From assembly GCF_003732265.1 (NCBI RefSeq), contig NZ_MOBK01000001.1, positions 124,001 through 188,000 on the forward strand: a stretch of DNA of 64,000 nt. Direction: 5' to 3'. The translations under genes were made by a program, and so were the position numbers. Below, one piece after another: positions 36,895 to 46,109 of this stretch (the first letter of the stretch is position 1; each line of letters opens with the position of its first letter). Source of the stretch: Pseudomonas brassicacearum. Lineage in GTDB: Bacteria > Pseudomonadota > Gammaproteobacteria > Pseudomonadales > Pseudomonadaceae. Below the pieces are notes generated by a model, which was given only the letters and a program-made list of their open reading frames with translations, had not been told where the DNA came from and ran no database searches.

Positions 36895-37800
36895 ATGGCC
36901 ATCAACTTCGACCTCAACGACCTGCAAGCTTTTCGCGCCGTGGTCGAGCAGGGCAGTTTTCGCAAAGCCGCCGACGCCGTGCGTATATCCCAGCCTGCCC
37001 TGAGCCGGCGCATCGAAAAACTTGAAGACGCCCTCGGCGTGCGATTGTTCGAACGCACCACACGTAAGGTCAGCTTGACTCAGGCCGGGCGCGGGTTCAT
37101 GCCCAGCGTCGAGCGCTTGCTGGACGATCTGGATGTGGCGCTACTGGGAATCAGCGAAGTCGCCTCGACCCGGCTCGGCCATGTCACGGTGGCCTGCGTG
37201 CCCTCGGCGGCGTATTACTTCATGCCGCGCGTGATCGCCCATTACCATCGGCAGTTCCCGAGGATCAAAGTCAAAGTGCTCGACTCTAGCGCCCACGACG
37301 TACTCAGCGCCGTGGTCAATGGCGAGGCGGATTTCGGCCTGAGCTTCATGGGTACGCTGGAGGCTGAAGTCGAGTTCGAGCCGTTGGTGCAGGAAGGTTA
37401 TGTAGTGGCCTGTCGGCGCGATCATCCGTTGGCGGGTCGAACCAGCGTGACCTGGGAGGAGTTCTATCAGCAGGATTACATCTCGCTGGACAAGACCTCG
37501 GGCAATCGCTTTTTGCTGGATCAAGCGCTGGCCGGAATCGTGCCGCAACGGCAGAGCATCTGTGAAACCCGGCATGTGACGACGATGATTGGCTTGGTGG
37601 AAGCGGGGTTGGGGGTAGCGGCGGTGCCGCTGATGGCGATGCCGGCAGCTGATCACCCGATTCTGACGCGGGTGCCGCTGACCGACCCACAGGTGATGCG
37701 CAGTGTCGGCCTGATCAAGCGCCGGGGTCGCACGTTGACCCCGGCTGCATTGGAACTGGAACGGCTGGTGGTGGAAATGAAAATTCAGGTTAGCGACTGA
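36895..37800 (+). CDS. LysR-family transcriptional regulator
   Basis: 301 residues from ATG 36895 (MAINFDLNDLQAFRAVV). The winged HTH spans residues 1-60 (SFRKAADAVRISQPALSRRI), then LTQAGRGFMPSVERLL and a substrate-binding domain from about 90 to 300. Its stop overlaps the end of the convergent binding-protein gene by 11 bases. Its promoter shares words (gtgcatt, gataag, gcattaat) with the promoter of the MFS gene at 39883, so it probably controls that unit and itself. Effector unknown, possibly an organic acid. Confidence 0.9.
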   Translation: MAINFDLNDLQAFRAVVEQGSFRKAADAVRISQPALSRRIEKLEDALGVRLFERTTRKVSLTQAGRGFMPSVERLLDDLDVALLGISEVASTRLGHVTVACVPSAAYYFMPRVIAHYHRQFPRIKVKVLDSSAHDVLSAVVNGEADFGLSFMGTLEAEVEFEPLVQEGYVVACRRDHPLAGRTSVTWEEFYQQDYISLDKTSGNRFLLDQALAGIVPQRQSICETRHVTTMIGLVEAGLGVAAVPLMAMPAADHPILTRVPLTDPQVMRSVGLIKRRGRTLTPAALELERLVVEMKIQVSD

Positions 37801-38572
37801 CCGAATCCAGCCCGGTGGCCTTTACGTCCGGTTGCGCTGCCGAGGACGCCAGGTACTCCAGCAAGGCTTTGGCTTCAACCGGGTGTTGCGCGCCCACGGG
37901 AATGCCGGCTGCGAAGCGCGTCACCGATTGCACCGACTCTGGAATCTTTGCCACAAAACTTACGCCCGGCACCGGCAGCAATTCGCTGACCTGCTGGAAG
38001 CCCAGTTGGTAGTCGCCGGTGGCAACCACCGAGCCTACCGGAATTTTCGGGATCATCTTTGATTTGGGTTTGAGTTGGTCTTCAATGCCCAGGCGCTTGA
38101 ATAGTTGATCTTCGATGTACACGCCACTGGCGCTGTCGGAATAGGCCACGGATTTAGCGTCCAGCAACGTTTTTTTCAGTCCCTCGACGGAGCTGATATC
38201 CGGTTTCGGAGCACCTTCGCGCACCACCAGGCCGATCCGCGAATCCGCCAGTTCCACCCGTGAAGCGGGATCAACTTTGCCTTGCTTGATCAGGTCATCA
38301 AGGGCGTAGCCGACCATGATCACTACGTCAGCTTTTTCTCCGCGAGAAAGACGGTTGGGAATAGCTTCCGGCGCTTTGCCCATCGACGGGCCAAGGGCGG
38401 TGTCCAGCGTGTTGCCGGTAGACGCAGCGAATTTCGGGCCGAGGACTTTATAGGCTGCGGTGAAACCACCGGAGGTCATCACGCGGATCTCTTCCGCTTG
38501 GGCGAAAGGACTCAGGCCGAGGCTGGCCACCAAGGCCAGGGCAGCAACATTGAATAGTTTTTTCATGGTCAT
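37790..38572 (-). CDS. ModA-like periplasmic substrate-binding protein
   Basis: 260 residues (ATG 38572; a second ATG two codons later is equally possible). MKKLFNVAALALVASLGLSPFAQA is the signal peptide. Residues following, IRVMTSGGFTAAYKVLGP, with ADVVIMVGYALDDLIKQG and YSDSASGVYIEDQLF, follow the molybdate-binding-protein (ModA/type 2) pattern. No ABC permease or ATPase is nearby; instead an MFS gene lies 18 bases upstream on the same strand. It may therefore bind an organic anion and serve a purpose other than molybdate transport. Confidence 0.85.
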   Translation of the reverse strand: MTMKKLFNVAALALVASLGLSPFAQAEEIRVMTSGGFTAAYKVLGPKFAASTGNTLDTALGPSMGKAPEAIPNRLSRGEKADVVIMVGYALDDLIKQGKVDPASRVELADSRIGLVVREGAPKPDISSVEGLKKTLLDAKSVAYSDSASGVYIEDQLFKRLGIEDQLKPKSKMIPKIPVGSVVATGDYQLGFQQVSELLPVPGVSFVAKIPESVQSVTRFAAGIPVGAQHPVEAKALLEYLASSAAQPDVKATGLDSVSR

Positions 38573-38590
38573 TTTCTCGAAAGTGCTGGT

Positions 38591-39883
38591 TCAAGACATC
38601 GCTGGTTGCAGGCGGCCACTAGAGCGGCGATAGAGATATAGCGTGGCGCACAGGGCACAGAGCGCGGCGAAACTCATCCAATAGCCGGGAGCAGCTTTGT
38701 CACCGGTGTACTGAATCAGGAAAGTCGACATCGCCGGGGTGAAGCCGCCAAACACCGCCGTAGCCAGGCTGTAAGCCAGGGAGAAACCGGCGACGCGGAC
38801 TTCGACCGGCATGATTTCCGTGAGCGCCGCAATCATCGCGCCGTTGTACAAACCGTAAATGAACGACAACCACAGCAAAACCAACAGCATGTTGACGAAG
38901 CTTGGCGCGTTGACCAGATAAGTCAGCGCTGGATACGCAGTGGCTAGGGTAAACAGCGCCATGGCGATTAGCACTGGACGCCGACCGATGCGATCAGACA
39001 ACGCGCCGCCAATGGGTAACCAGAAGAAGTTCGAAACACCCACCAACAAGGTCACCAATAGCGCATCCGACGTACTCAGGTGCAGCACGGTTTTGCCGAA
39101 GGTTGGTGCGTACACGGTGATCAGGTAAAAAGCCGTGGTGGTGAGGGCGACCATCATCATTCCGGCGAACACGATGACCCAGTTCTGCGCGAGGGTGCGG
39201 AACACATCGCCCATACTCGGCCGATGTTTGCGCGCTTCGAATTCCTCGGTTTCTTCGAGGTTACGGCGCAGGAAAAAAATGAACGGCACGATCATGCAAC
39301 CGACGAAAAACGGAATCCGCCAGCCCCAATCGGCAATCATTGCGGGCGCCATCCACTGATTCAGCCCGTAGCCCAAAGCCGCCGCGACGATAATTGCCAC
39401 TTGCTGGCTGGCCGACTGCCAACTGGTGAAGAAGCCTTTGTTGCCCGGGGTGGCGATTTCCGAGAGGTACACCGAGACGCCACCCATTTCCGCACCGGCC
39501 GAGAAGCCTTGCAGCAAGCGACCGATCAGCACGAGGGCCGGTGCAAATAGGCCGATGGTTTCGTAGCCGGGCACCAACACAATGAGAATCGTGCCGCTGG
39601 CCATAATCGACAGCGTCACGATCAAGCCTTTGCGCCGACCCACATCGTCGATGTAGGCACCGAGTACCACCGCGCCCAACGGGCGCATCAGGAACCCCGC
39701 GCCAAACACCGCGAAGGTCATCATCAGGGAGGCAAACTCACTGCTGGCCGGGAAGAACACAGCCGCAATTTGCGTGGCGTAAAAGCCGAAAAGGAAAAAG
39801 TCGAACTGTTCGAGGAAGTTGCCCGAGGTGACCCGGAAAATCGCACCGGCGCGTGAAAGCCCGGAAGGGTTTGATGTTTTCAT
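38591..39883 (-). CDS. MFS transporter, citrate/tricarballylate-proton symporter type
   Basis: 430 residues from ATG 39883 with CAGGT upstream. Twelve helices. [21 protein letters not shown] at the start and [20 protein letters not shown] (shortened: [13 protein letters not shown]) with [14 protein letters not shown] match the metabolite:H+ symporter branch that includes citrate (CitA), tricarballylate (TcuC) and ProP/KgtP carriers. Imports an organic acid across the inner membrane. A 16-base perfect palindrome sits 110 bases upstream. Same transcript as the binding protein. Confidence 0.88.
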   Translation of the reverse strand: MKTSNPSGLSRAGAIFRVTSGNFLEQFDFFLFGFYATQIAAVFFPASSEFASLMMTFAVFGAGFLMRPLGAVVLGAYIDDVGRRKGLIVTLSIMASGTILIVLVPGYETIGLFAPALVLIGRLLQGFSAGAEMGGVSVYLSEIATPGNKGFFTSWQSASQQVAIIVAAALGYGLNQWMAPAMIADWGWRIPFFVGCMIVPFIFFLRRNLEETEEFEARKHRPSMGDVFRTLAQNWVIVFAGMMMVALTTTAFYLITVYAPTFGKTVLHLSTSDALLVTLLVGVSNFFWLPIGGALSDRIGRRPVLIAMALFTLATAYPALTYLVNAPSFVNMLLVLLWLSFIYGLYNGAMIAALTEIMPVEVRVAGFSLAYSLATAVFGGFTPAMSTFLIQYTGDKAAPGYWMSFAALCALCATLYLYRRSSGRLQPAMS

Positions 39884-39992
39884 TGACCTGTACTCCACCG
39901 CTTTTATGACGTGCGCTACCTGGACACAGCGCACGGTTCTTATTGGGGCGAATGGTGGAGCAGGGCGATCAATATGATAAGTGCATTGTTGG

Positions 39993-40008
39993 CATGCATT
40001 AATGCATG
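39993..40008. promoter_or_regulatory. Perfect 16-bp palindrome upstream of MFS gene
   Basis: CATGCATTAATGCATG is its own reverse complement and lies 110 bases before the MFS start. The LysR promoter (about 36834-36870) has related words, GCGCATTAAT, GTGCATTCAT and GATCAAT. A LysR-type binding site is plausible. Confidence 0.5.
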
Positions 40009-40049
40009 AAACAGATCAATACAGATCTATCGAGTCGGGAGAGGTTCGA

Positions 40050-42317
40050 TTAAAGGTCGGGCTTCAGCAATGAATGCACTCGTGAAGTGAGTTCATTAAG
40101 ACTGAAGGGTTTGGTCAGTAATCGGGTTGTCCTGTCGACAGAGACAAGTCGCGAACCGCCAGCAAACCCGGTAATGAAAAGTACTTTAAGCGGCGGATAT
40201 TTTTTCTTGAGTTCCGCAGCCAGACTGATCCCGTTCATCAATCCTGGTAAACCTACATCGGTCAGCAGTAAATCAAGGTGTTCCAGCTTCTCCGCCTGTT
40301 TGATGGCAGAAACACTATCCACTGCCTCAATGACGCGATAGCCAATGTCTGACAAAAGCTCCGACGCCATTTGCCGGATAGCCGCTTCGTCGTCCACCAG
40401 CAAAATAGTTTCGTTCTGCCCCGACGGCACCATCTGTTGAGTGTCACCAAGATCTACTTTTGGGTCATCTGCCTGCGAATTATCTACCGGAAAATACAGC
40501 GTCACAGTGGTGCCGATACCCAGGCTGCTGTGGACTTTGACCTGACCACCGGATTGCTGAGTAAAGCCATATATCATTGACAGACCCAGCCCGGTACCTT
40601 CGCCCAACTTCTTGGTCGTGAAGAACGGGTCGAAGATGCGCGACAAGATGTCAGGACTGATCCCTGTACCGGTATCCGTGGCGCAAATGCTCACATATGC
40701 GCCAGGCGGCATCATTTTGTCGGATGAAGAGGCTTGATCGATAACGCATCGATCAACCTTGAGGTCGAGCCTGCCTCCATTGGGCATTGCATCCCGTGCA
40801 TTGATTGCAAGATTAAGCAGCGCGTTTTCCAGTTGGTTAAGGTCACACCTGATACGGTCGGTCGTTCTGAATGAGCACTCGACTATAATGCTCGGCCCCA
40901 CTGAACGCCGAATCATTTCTTCAAGATCTGCGATTACTTTTCGAGGATCAAGCAGTTCAGGCTCGAGTGATTGCTGCCTGGAGAACGCAAGTAGTCGTTG
41001 CGTTAATGCCGCCGCTCGAGATGCCGAGGTCAAGGCAACTGAATTGTATCGGGCCAGATCGTCGTAGCGACCCGCATCAATGCGTCGTTGCATCAGTTCC
41101 AGGCTACCGATGATCCCCGCCAACAGATTGTTGAAGTCGTGGGCGATTCCGCCGGTAAGCTGCCCGACCGCTTCCATTTTTTGGCTTTGCCGCAACTTGG
41201 ATTCCGTTACGGCGCGCTCTCGCTGTTCTTCTTCCAGTTGTTGGGTACGTTCGCCAATGCGTTCTTCAAGTAAGTCGTTCCAGTCACGCAACGCACTCTC
41301 CAGTTGCACCCGGTCTTCTATGTCCTCGATGGTGCCGTACCATTGTTCGGATTTTCCGGCGCTGTCGCGGCTGCACAGCGCACGGACTCTAAACCAACGG
41401 TAATCGCCCGTGTGTTTTCGAAATCGGACTTGCAGATCGAAAGGCTGCAGTGTGGCCAGAGATTGATCCCAAAGAGCCGCGATTGACACCTGATCCGCCT
41501 CATACGCGGCATTGGCCCACTGACGTTCCAATGTCTGCTCGAGCGACAGACCGGTGTATTCGTGCCAACGCGGATCGATAGAAATCAGGTTACCGCCCTT
41601 GTCGGCAGTCCAAGGCCACAGTGGATTGAGCTCAGCTGCAATGCGGTAATGCCTTTCGCTTTCACGCAGGCGTTTTTCTGTGGAGCGCATAGCGTCCAAG
41701 GTCTTGAAGCGCTTCAACGCCGCACCAAGCAGATTGCTATATCCGCGGAGGAAGTCGATATCGCTCTGCGTAAACTGACGAGGACTTCGGCTGTCCACCT
41801 CAAATATTCCGAAAGGACGTTCTCCTTTTGCGCCGTGGACTAGAACGTTGACGAAGGCTTTTACCCCATTGTTCTTTTGAAAATCGTGATACCGAAACCG
41901 TGACTCCGTAGAAATATCCGTCGAAATGACGGGCGCGTTGGTGTTGAGTGAGAAGATTTCGGGACTGCCTTCGCAGGCTTGCACCCGAACCTTCCCGACC
42001 ACATCGGGTGCCCAGCCCACACCATTTCTCACGAAGAACGTGATGCCGTCTTCTTCAAGCAGCATGAATTTGGCGAGGTTGGTTTCAAGCGCCTCACCGA
42101 CTAGTCGACAGGCCTCGTCGAGGATTTGTTCAAGGTCATCTGACGCCAAGGCGAGCTCACCAAACTTGGCGAGCACCTTACGCTGGCGCAGTAACGTATC
42201 CTCTATTTTCATAGGCTCACCCAAGGTGGTTTCAATATCCGAGGCTTGGGTTTCAGCTAGGTTCAATCGGCTTGCAGGCTGATCATCCGCCACTGACCTT
42301 CCAGTGTTTGACATCAT
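40050..42317 (-). CDS. Hybrid sensor histidine kinase (GAF-PAS-HisKA-HATPase-REC)
   Basis: 755 residues if ATG 42317 is used; ATG 42212 (MKIEDTLLRQRK) is another candidate with a weak GGTGAG site. Order: GAF domain (about 60-205), PAS (about 225-345, DPRWHEYTGLSLEQ), coiled coil, HisKA with VGQLTGGIAHDFNNLLAGI (His about 395), HATPase with NLAINARDAMPNG, DTGTGIS and GEGTGLGLSMIYG, and C-terminal REC with LLVDDEAAIRQM and phospho-acceptor Asp in LLLTDVGLPG. No membrane helix, so a cytosolic sensor. The 5' end overlaps the ClpP-like gene. Confidence 0.92.
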   Translation of the reverse strand: MMSNTGRSVADDQPASRLNLAETQASDIETTLGEPMKIEDTLLRQRKVLAKFGELALASDDLEQILDEACRLVGEALETNLAKFMLLEEDGITFFVRNGVGWAPDVVGKVRVQACEGSPEIFSLNTNAPVISTDISTESRFRYHDFQKNNGVKAFVNVLVHGAKGERPFGIFEVDSRSPRQFTQSDIDFLRGYSNLLGAALKRFKTLDAMRSTEKRLRESERHYRIAAELNPLWPWTADKGGNLISIDPRWHEYTGLSLEQTLERQWANAAYEADQVSIAALWDQSLATLQPFDLQVRFRKHTGDYRWFRVRALCSRDSAGKSEQWYGTIEDIEDRVQLESALRDWNDLLEERIGERTQQLEEEQRERAVTESKLRQSQKMEAVGQLTGGIAHDFNNLLAGIIGSLELMQRRIDAGRYDDLARYNSVALTSASRAAALTQRLLAFSRQQSLEPELLDPRKVIADLEEMIRRSVGPSIIVECSFRTTDRIRCDLNQLENALLNLAINARDAMPNGGRLDLKVDRCVIDQASSSDKMMPPGAYVSICATDTGTGISPDILSRIFDPFFTTKKLGEGTGLGLSMIYGFTQQSGGQVKVHSSLGIGTTVTLYFPVDNSQADDPKVDLGDTQQMVPSGQNETILLVDDEAAIRQMASELLSDIGYRVIEAVDSVSAIKQAEKLEHLDLLLTDVGLPGLMNGISLAAELKKKYPPLKVLFITGFAGGSRLVSVDRTTRLLTKPFSLNELTSRVHSLLKPDL

Positions 42318-42840
42318 CAGCGAACATCATTTGTTTCATCTCATGCGCAATCCCGTAAGCGAGGGACTCGTGGGCAGCGATGACTTTTTCCTCCGCTGAA
42401 AGGCAGTGAAAAATATCGAGCTTGGTCTCTGCATCAGCGGTTTCCAGCGTGAAAATCTGGACGTAACGCGCGAGGTCATTGTCGAGGCTCGATAGATATT
42501 CGCGCAGGCGTTGGTGATCGACGGATTTCTGGTTGAAATACCAATTCATCGGGTGGATCAGGAATCGAGAGTGGGGCGACGTTATTCGCCGGCTTGCTGC
42601 CAGAAACATGATGATGCCCATCGACTCGATGTTCCCGGCATTAATCGCACATAGCGGAACAGGCAGTGACTTCAGAAAGGTATAGAGCGTGAAGCCGAAA
42701 TTGGTGCTGCCGCCAGAAGTGGACAGGTTCAGCAGCAAGGACGTGGCGCCTTGATCAATGGCTTCAAGACAGCAATCTCTGAAACGCTCAGTCGTTGCCT
42801 GGTCGATCTGGCAGTGAAAGTGCACGATATGTTCGGTCAT
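42283..42840 (-). CDS. ClpP-like serine peptidase
   Basis: 185 residues. The fold motifs of ClpP are present: LLLNLSTSGGSTNFGFTLY (about 35-53), AINAGNIESMGIIMFLAAS with nucleophile Ser73, and HSRFLIHPMNWY with His96. Aligning on AYG (162) with ClpP's EYG puts Glu151 where E. coli ClpP has catalytic Asp171. Length is near ClpP (193-207) but the N-terminal loops that contact ClpX/A are lacking. No Clp ATPase is adjacent. The gene overlaps the hybrid kinase start by 35 bases, so translation may be coupled. Confidence 0.82.
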   Translation of the reverse strand: MTEHIVHFHCQIDQATTERFRDCCLEAIDQGATSLLLNLSTSGGSTNFGFTLYTFLKSLPVPLCAINAGNIESMGIIMFLAASRRITSPHSRFLIHPMNWYFNQKSVDHQRLREYLSSLDNDLARYVQIFTLETADAETKLDIFHCLSAEEKVIAAHESLAYGIAHEMKQMMFADDVKHWKVSGG

Positions 42841-43104
42841 GACTGACTTCCGAAATTTGTCATTTGTAAAGCTGCTTATGAGCTAGAAAGCTTAGTTCAT
42901 ATTGGCCATTTTTTAGCGAAAAAAACGACTTCTAAAGCCCACTTTGATCACCCGTTCCGCCAGTCGAAAGTCTCTATCTTTCAGGGAACTAACGTCGAAA
43001 ATCCATTGGTCGCCAAATTCGATTTTCGTCCAAACTTTCAATTTTCTGCGCCCTCCGAATTAGACGAGCAAATGCTCGTATTAACGAAGTAGAGGTGAAT
43101 AGAA

Positions 43105-43467
43105 ATGGCCAATACCGGAAACAACAATCCCGGCAATTTTTCTAATGACCGAGATAAGGCTTCTGAAGCAGGCAAGAAGGGTGGGCAAGCTTCAGGAGGT
43201 CAACAATCACGCGATGCCGATCGTATGTCCGGAGGAGGGCAAGGCACCAATCGCGGAGGCGAATTCGCTGACGATAAGGAAAGCATGGACAAGCCTGGGC
43301 AAAAAGGCGGCCAGGCATCGGGCGGGCAGCAATCAAACAAGGATGATCAGTCCACCGGCGGGGGCCAGAGCGGTCGCGGCGGCAACTTTGCCGATGACCG
43401 GGACAAAGCCTCTGAAGCGGGCCGTAAAGAAGGTGAAAACAGCGGTGGCGGAGGGCGTCAATCCTGA
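43105..43467 (+). CDS. KGG-repeat stress protein (YciG/ConB-10-like)
   Basis: 120 residues from ATG 43105, AGAGGTGA upstream. Three or four glycine-rich repeats of the type DRDKASEAGKKGGQASGG, separated by QQS and GGGQ stretches; the last copy reads AGRKEGENSGGG. These KGG repeats are known from YciG-like and stress-induced acidophilic proteins. The chain is hydrophilic and likely unfolded. It is followed by a strong hairpin and then cioAB. Confidence 0.88.
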   Translation: MANTGNNNPGNFSNDRDKASEAGKKGGQASGGQQSRDADRMSGGGQGTNRGGEFADDKESMDKPGQKGGQASGGQQSNKDDQSTGGGQSGRGGNFADDRDKASEAGRKEGENSGGGGRQS

Positions 43468-43481
43468 AGCCGGGTGATTAT

Positions 43482-43506
43482 CAAGCCCCGAATTTTTCGG
43501 GGCTTG
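43482..43506 (+). terminator. Hairpin after KGG gene
   Basis: caagccccgaa pairs with ttcggggcttg, an 11-bp perfect stem around three T. It lies 14 bases after the stop. No long T-run follows, so termination may be partial. Confidence 0.7.
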
Positions 43507-43585
43507 ATTGAAAAAATTCGCGCGCCATGAACATTTTGGTGTTTGAAAGGTTCTACCGTGACACTGCTCAACACGAGTGACCTTT

Positions 43586-44962
43586 ATGGACGCTGTCGAG
43601 TCGGGCCTTTTGGCTGCGCGAGCTCAGTTCGCAATCACCATCAGCTTTCATATCGTGCTGGCAGCATTCACCATCGGCCTGGCCAATTTTCTCATGGTGC
43701 TGGAAGGCCTGTGGCTGTTGCGTGGTAGGAAGATCTACCTGGATGTCTATCGTTACTGGTTAAAAATATTTGCCCTTACCGTAGCGGTGGGCACGGCCTC
43801 GGGGCTGATTCTGGAATACCAGTTCGGACTCAATTGGTCGCGTCTTTCAACCCAGGCCGCAGACATCCTTGGCCCATTGATGTTCTACGAAGTGCTGGCC
43901 GCTTTTTTTCTGGAGGCCGGCTTCCTGGGAGTCATGCTGTTCGGGTTGAAGAAGGTCGGGCCGCGCGTGCATTTCTTCGCTACCTGCGCAGTCGCATCCG
44001 GGTCATTGATAAGCGCATTCTGGATCCTGTCGGCCAATTCCTGGATGCAGACACCGGCGGGTTTCTCAATTGGCATTGATGGCCGTTTCATCGCCCAGGA
44101 TTGGTGGGCGATCATCTTCAATCCATCTTTTCCGTATCGACTGGTGCACATGACCTTGGCAGCCATGCTCGGCACAGCCACTCTGGTAGCCGGAGCCAGT
44201 GCATGGCAGGTGTTGAAGCAACCAGAAAACCCGCGAGCTCGCCTTCAATACTCCATGGCGCTATGGACAATCCTCGTGCTCGCCCCCACACAAATCGTCG
44301 TCGGACACTTCCACGCAGAACACAGCCTCGTCGTACAGCCGCAGAAGGTGGCGGCCATCGAAGGCTCCTGGACACGTCCACCTGAAGGGGCGGGCGAACC
44401 TATGCGTCTGTTTGCCGTGCCGGACATGGAGGAGGGGCGCAACCATTGGGAATTGGCGATTCCCCGAATAGGCTCGCTATATCTGCGTTACAACCTGACG
44501 GGTTCCATCGCCGCGCTGGATGAATTTGCGCCCCATGACATCCCGCCCGTGCCGATTGTGTTTTTCGCTTTTCGTTTCATGGTCGGGCTGGGTCTGTTGA
44601 TGCTGGGGCAGGGCTTGATCAGTTGGGTGCTGCGTCGCCGGCATCGGCTGTTCAGGGCTCGCTGGATGATGCGAGGTTGCGTGCTGCTGGCTCCCGCCGG
44701 ATTCTTGGCCATGCTCAGTGGCTGGGTGGTGACGGAGGTCGGCCGCCAACCGTTCACGGTCTACGGTCTGCTGCGCACGGCTGACAGTTTGTCGTCGGTT
44801 TCGCATCGACAGGTGATTGCATCGACGTGGTCGATCCTCGGGTTTTATCTATTGATCTTCGGCATCGGACTTTGGGTGCTTTTGCGAATCCTGCGCAAAC
44901 CTGCGCAGAAGGATGAACCCGGGCCGCAACCCACGCTGGCGGATGAGACCGGCGATGCCTGA
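43586..44962 (+). CDS. cioA: Cyanide-insensitive terminal oxidase subunit I
   Basis: 458 residues from ATG 43586 (a GTG three codons earlier is possible). It has the CydA/CioA pattern: FHIVLAAFTIGLANF with the haem His near residue 17, GTASGLILEYQFGLNWS, EAGFLGVMLFG, YRLVHMTLAAMLG with the second His, PTQIVVGHFHAEHS, and VTEVGRQPFTVYGLLRTADS. The Q-loop is short, typical of CIO rather than E. coli CydA. It is the quinol-oxidising bd-type subunit in the inner membrane, tolerant of cyanide. The operon partner starts 15 bases later. A broken paralogue is at 30623. Confidence 0.95.
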   Translation: MDAVESGLLAARAQFAITISFHIVLAAFTIGLANFLMVLEGLWLLRGRKIYLDVYRYWLKIFALTVAVGTASGLILEYQFGLNWSRLSTQAADILGPLMFYEVLAAFFLEAGFLGVMLFGLKKVGPRVHFFATCAVASGSLISAFWILSANSWMQTPAGFSIGIDGRFIAQDWWAIIFNPSFPYRLVHMTLAAMLGTATLVAGASAWQVLKQPENPRARLQYSMALWTILVLAPTQIVVGHFHAEHSLVVQPQKVAAIEGSWTRPPEGAGEPMRLFAVPDMEEGRNHWELAIPRIGSLYLRYNLTGSIAALDEFAPHDIPPVPIVFFAFRFMVGLGLLMLGQGLISWVLRRRHRLFRARWMMRGCVLLAPAGFLAMLSGWVVTEVGRQPFTVYGLLRTADSLSSVSHRQVIASTWSILGFYLLIFGIGLWVLLRILRKPAQKDEPGPQPTLADETGDA

Positions 44963-44977
44963 GGGGAGGGCGAACCC

Positions 44978-45979
44978 ATGTTGGGCAATGACTGGATAAC
45001 ACTGCTATCAGCCGCAGCCTTGGCGTTTTCGGTGTTGAACTATGTCCTGCTCGACGGCACCGATCTTGGGGTGGGCGTTCTTTTAGGGCTTACCCGTTGT
45101 AGCAAGCAACGGCGGGCCATGGCAGTGACCATCTTGCCGATCTGGGACGCCAACGAGACCTGGCTGGTGCTGGGAGGCGGTGGCTTGCTGGCGCTCTTTC
45201 CAATGGCCTACGCCATCTTGCTTCCGGCGCTATATCTACCATTCATTGTGATGTTTCTGGCTTTGATTCTTCGTGCGGTCGCGTTGGAATTTCGCGACTA
45301 TGCGCCTGATCAAACCATCAAGCGTTGTATTGACGGCTTGCTCATGTGTGGTTCGTTGCTCGTCGGCGGATCACAGGGAATAGTCCTTGGCACGTTGGTT
45401 CAGGGCCTGCCGAATAACGGCGTGCAATACACCGGGAATGGGCTTGAATGGCTGAATATGTTTCCACTGTTTTGTGGCGCAGTGCTGGTGGTGGGCTACA
45501 CATGGCTGGGCGCGTGCTGGCTCTATTGGCGCACCGAAGAGGAACTACAGCAGCGATCAAAGCGCCTGGCAAAAAGGCTGGCCGTGGTGACCATCGTTTT
45601 GCTGGTGGTTTTGGTTGCCTGGACGGCGAAGCTGGATGTTCGGTACGCGCGACGGCTTTGCGACACGCTGATCTGGCTGCCGGGCGCCGCGTTGTTTATT
45701 AGCCTCTCAGTGGGCTTCATCATGGGCTGGCGGAGCCGTCAGGAGTATCTGCCATTGTTTGCGGCGCTGGGTATCTTTGTCCTGGCCTTTGCGATGATGA
45801 TCGCAGCGCTGTATCCAATGATTATCCCGCCGAACCTGACCCTGCAAGCAGCTGCCTCCAGCCGCGTCAGTCAGATGTTCATGCTGGTTGGCTTCGCCGT
45901 ATTGATACCGGTGACGCTCATCTACAACACCTATGGCTTCAAAGTTTTCAGTGGCAAGGTTCATCCGGTTCGGGATTGA
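44978..45979 (+). CDS. cioB: Cyanide-insensitive terminal oxidase subunit II
   Basis: 333 residues from ATG 44978 (GAGGG upstream). About eight to nine helices. The N-terminus has VLNYVLLDGTDLGVGVLLGL and PIWDANETWLVLGGGGLLALFP, hallmarks of CydB/CioB; the end is LIPVTLIYNTYGFKVFSGK. It pairs with CioA to form the bd-type quinol oxidase. No small CydX-like gene is evident downstream. Confidence 0.95.
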   Translation: MLGNDWITLLSAAALAFSVLNYVLLDGTDLGVGVLLGLTRCSKQRRAMAVTILPIWDANETWLVLGGGGLLALFPMAYAILLPALYLPFIVMFLALILRAVALEFRDYAPDQTIKRCIDGLLMCGSLLVGGSQGIVLGTLVQGLPNNGVQYTGNGLEWLNMFPLFCGAVLVVGYTWLGACWLYWRTEEELQQRSKRLAKRLAVVTIVLLVVLVAWTAKLDVRYARRLCDTLIWLPGAALFISLSVGFIMGWRSRQEYLPLFAALGIFVLAFAMMIAALYPMIIPPNLTLQAAASSRVSQMFMLVGFAVLIPVTLIYNTYGFKVFSGKVHPVRD

Positions 45980-46109
45980 TCAGGGAGGGCCATTGGAGAA
46001 GTTCTACTCAGACACATCATTTAACATAATATACATTACACGTAACACCGTATTTCACGATTTGCCCGGTTGCACGCAGATTTCACAGCCCTCGATCCAC
46101 CTCAAGCCC

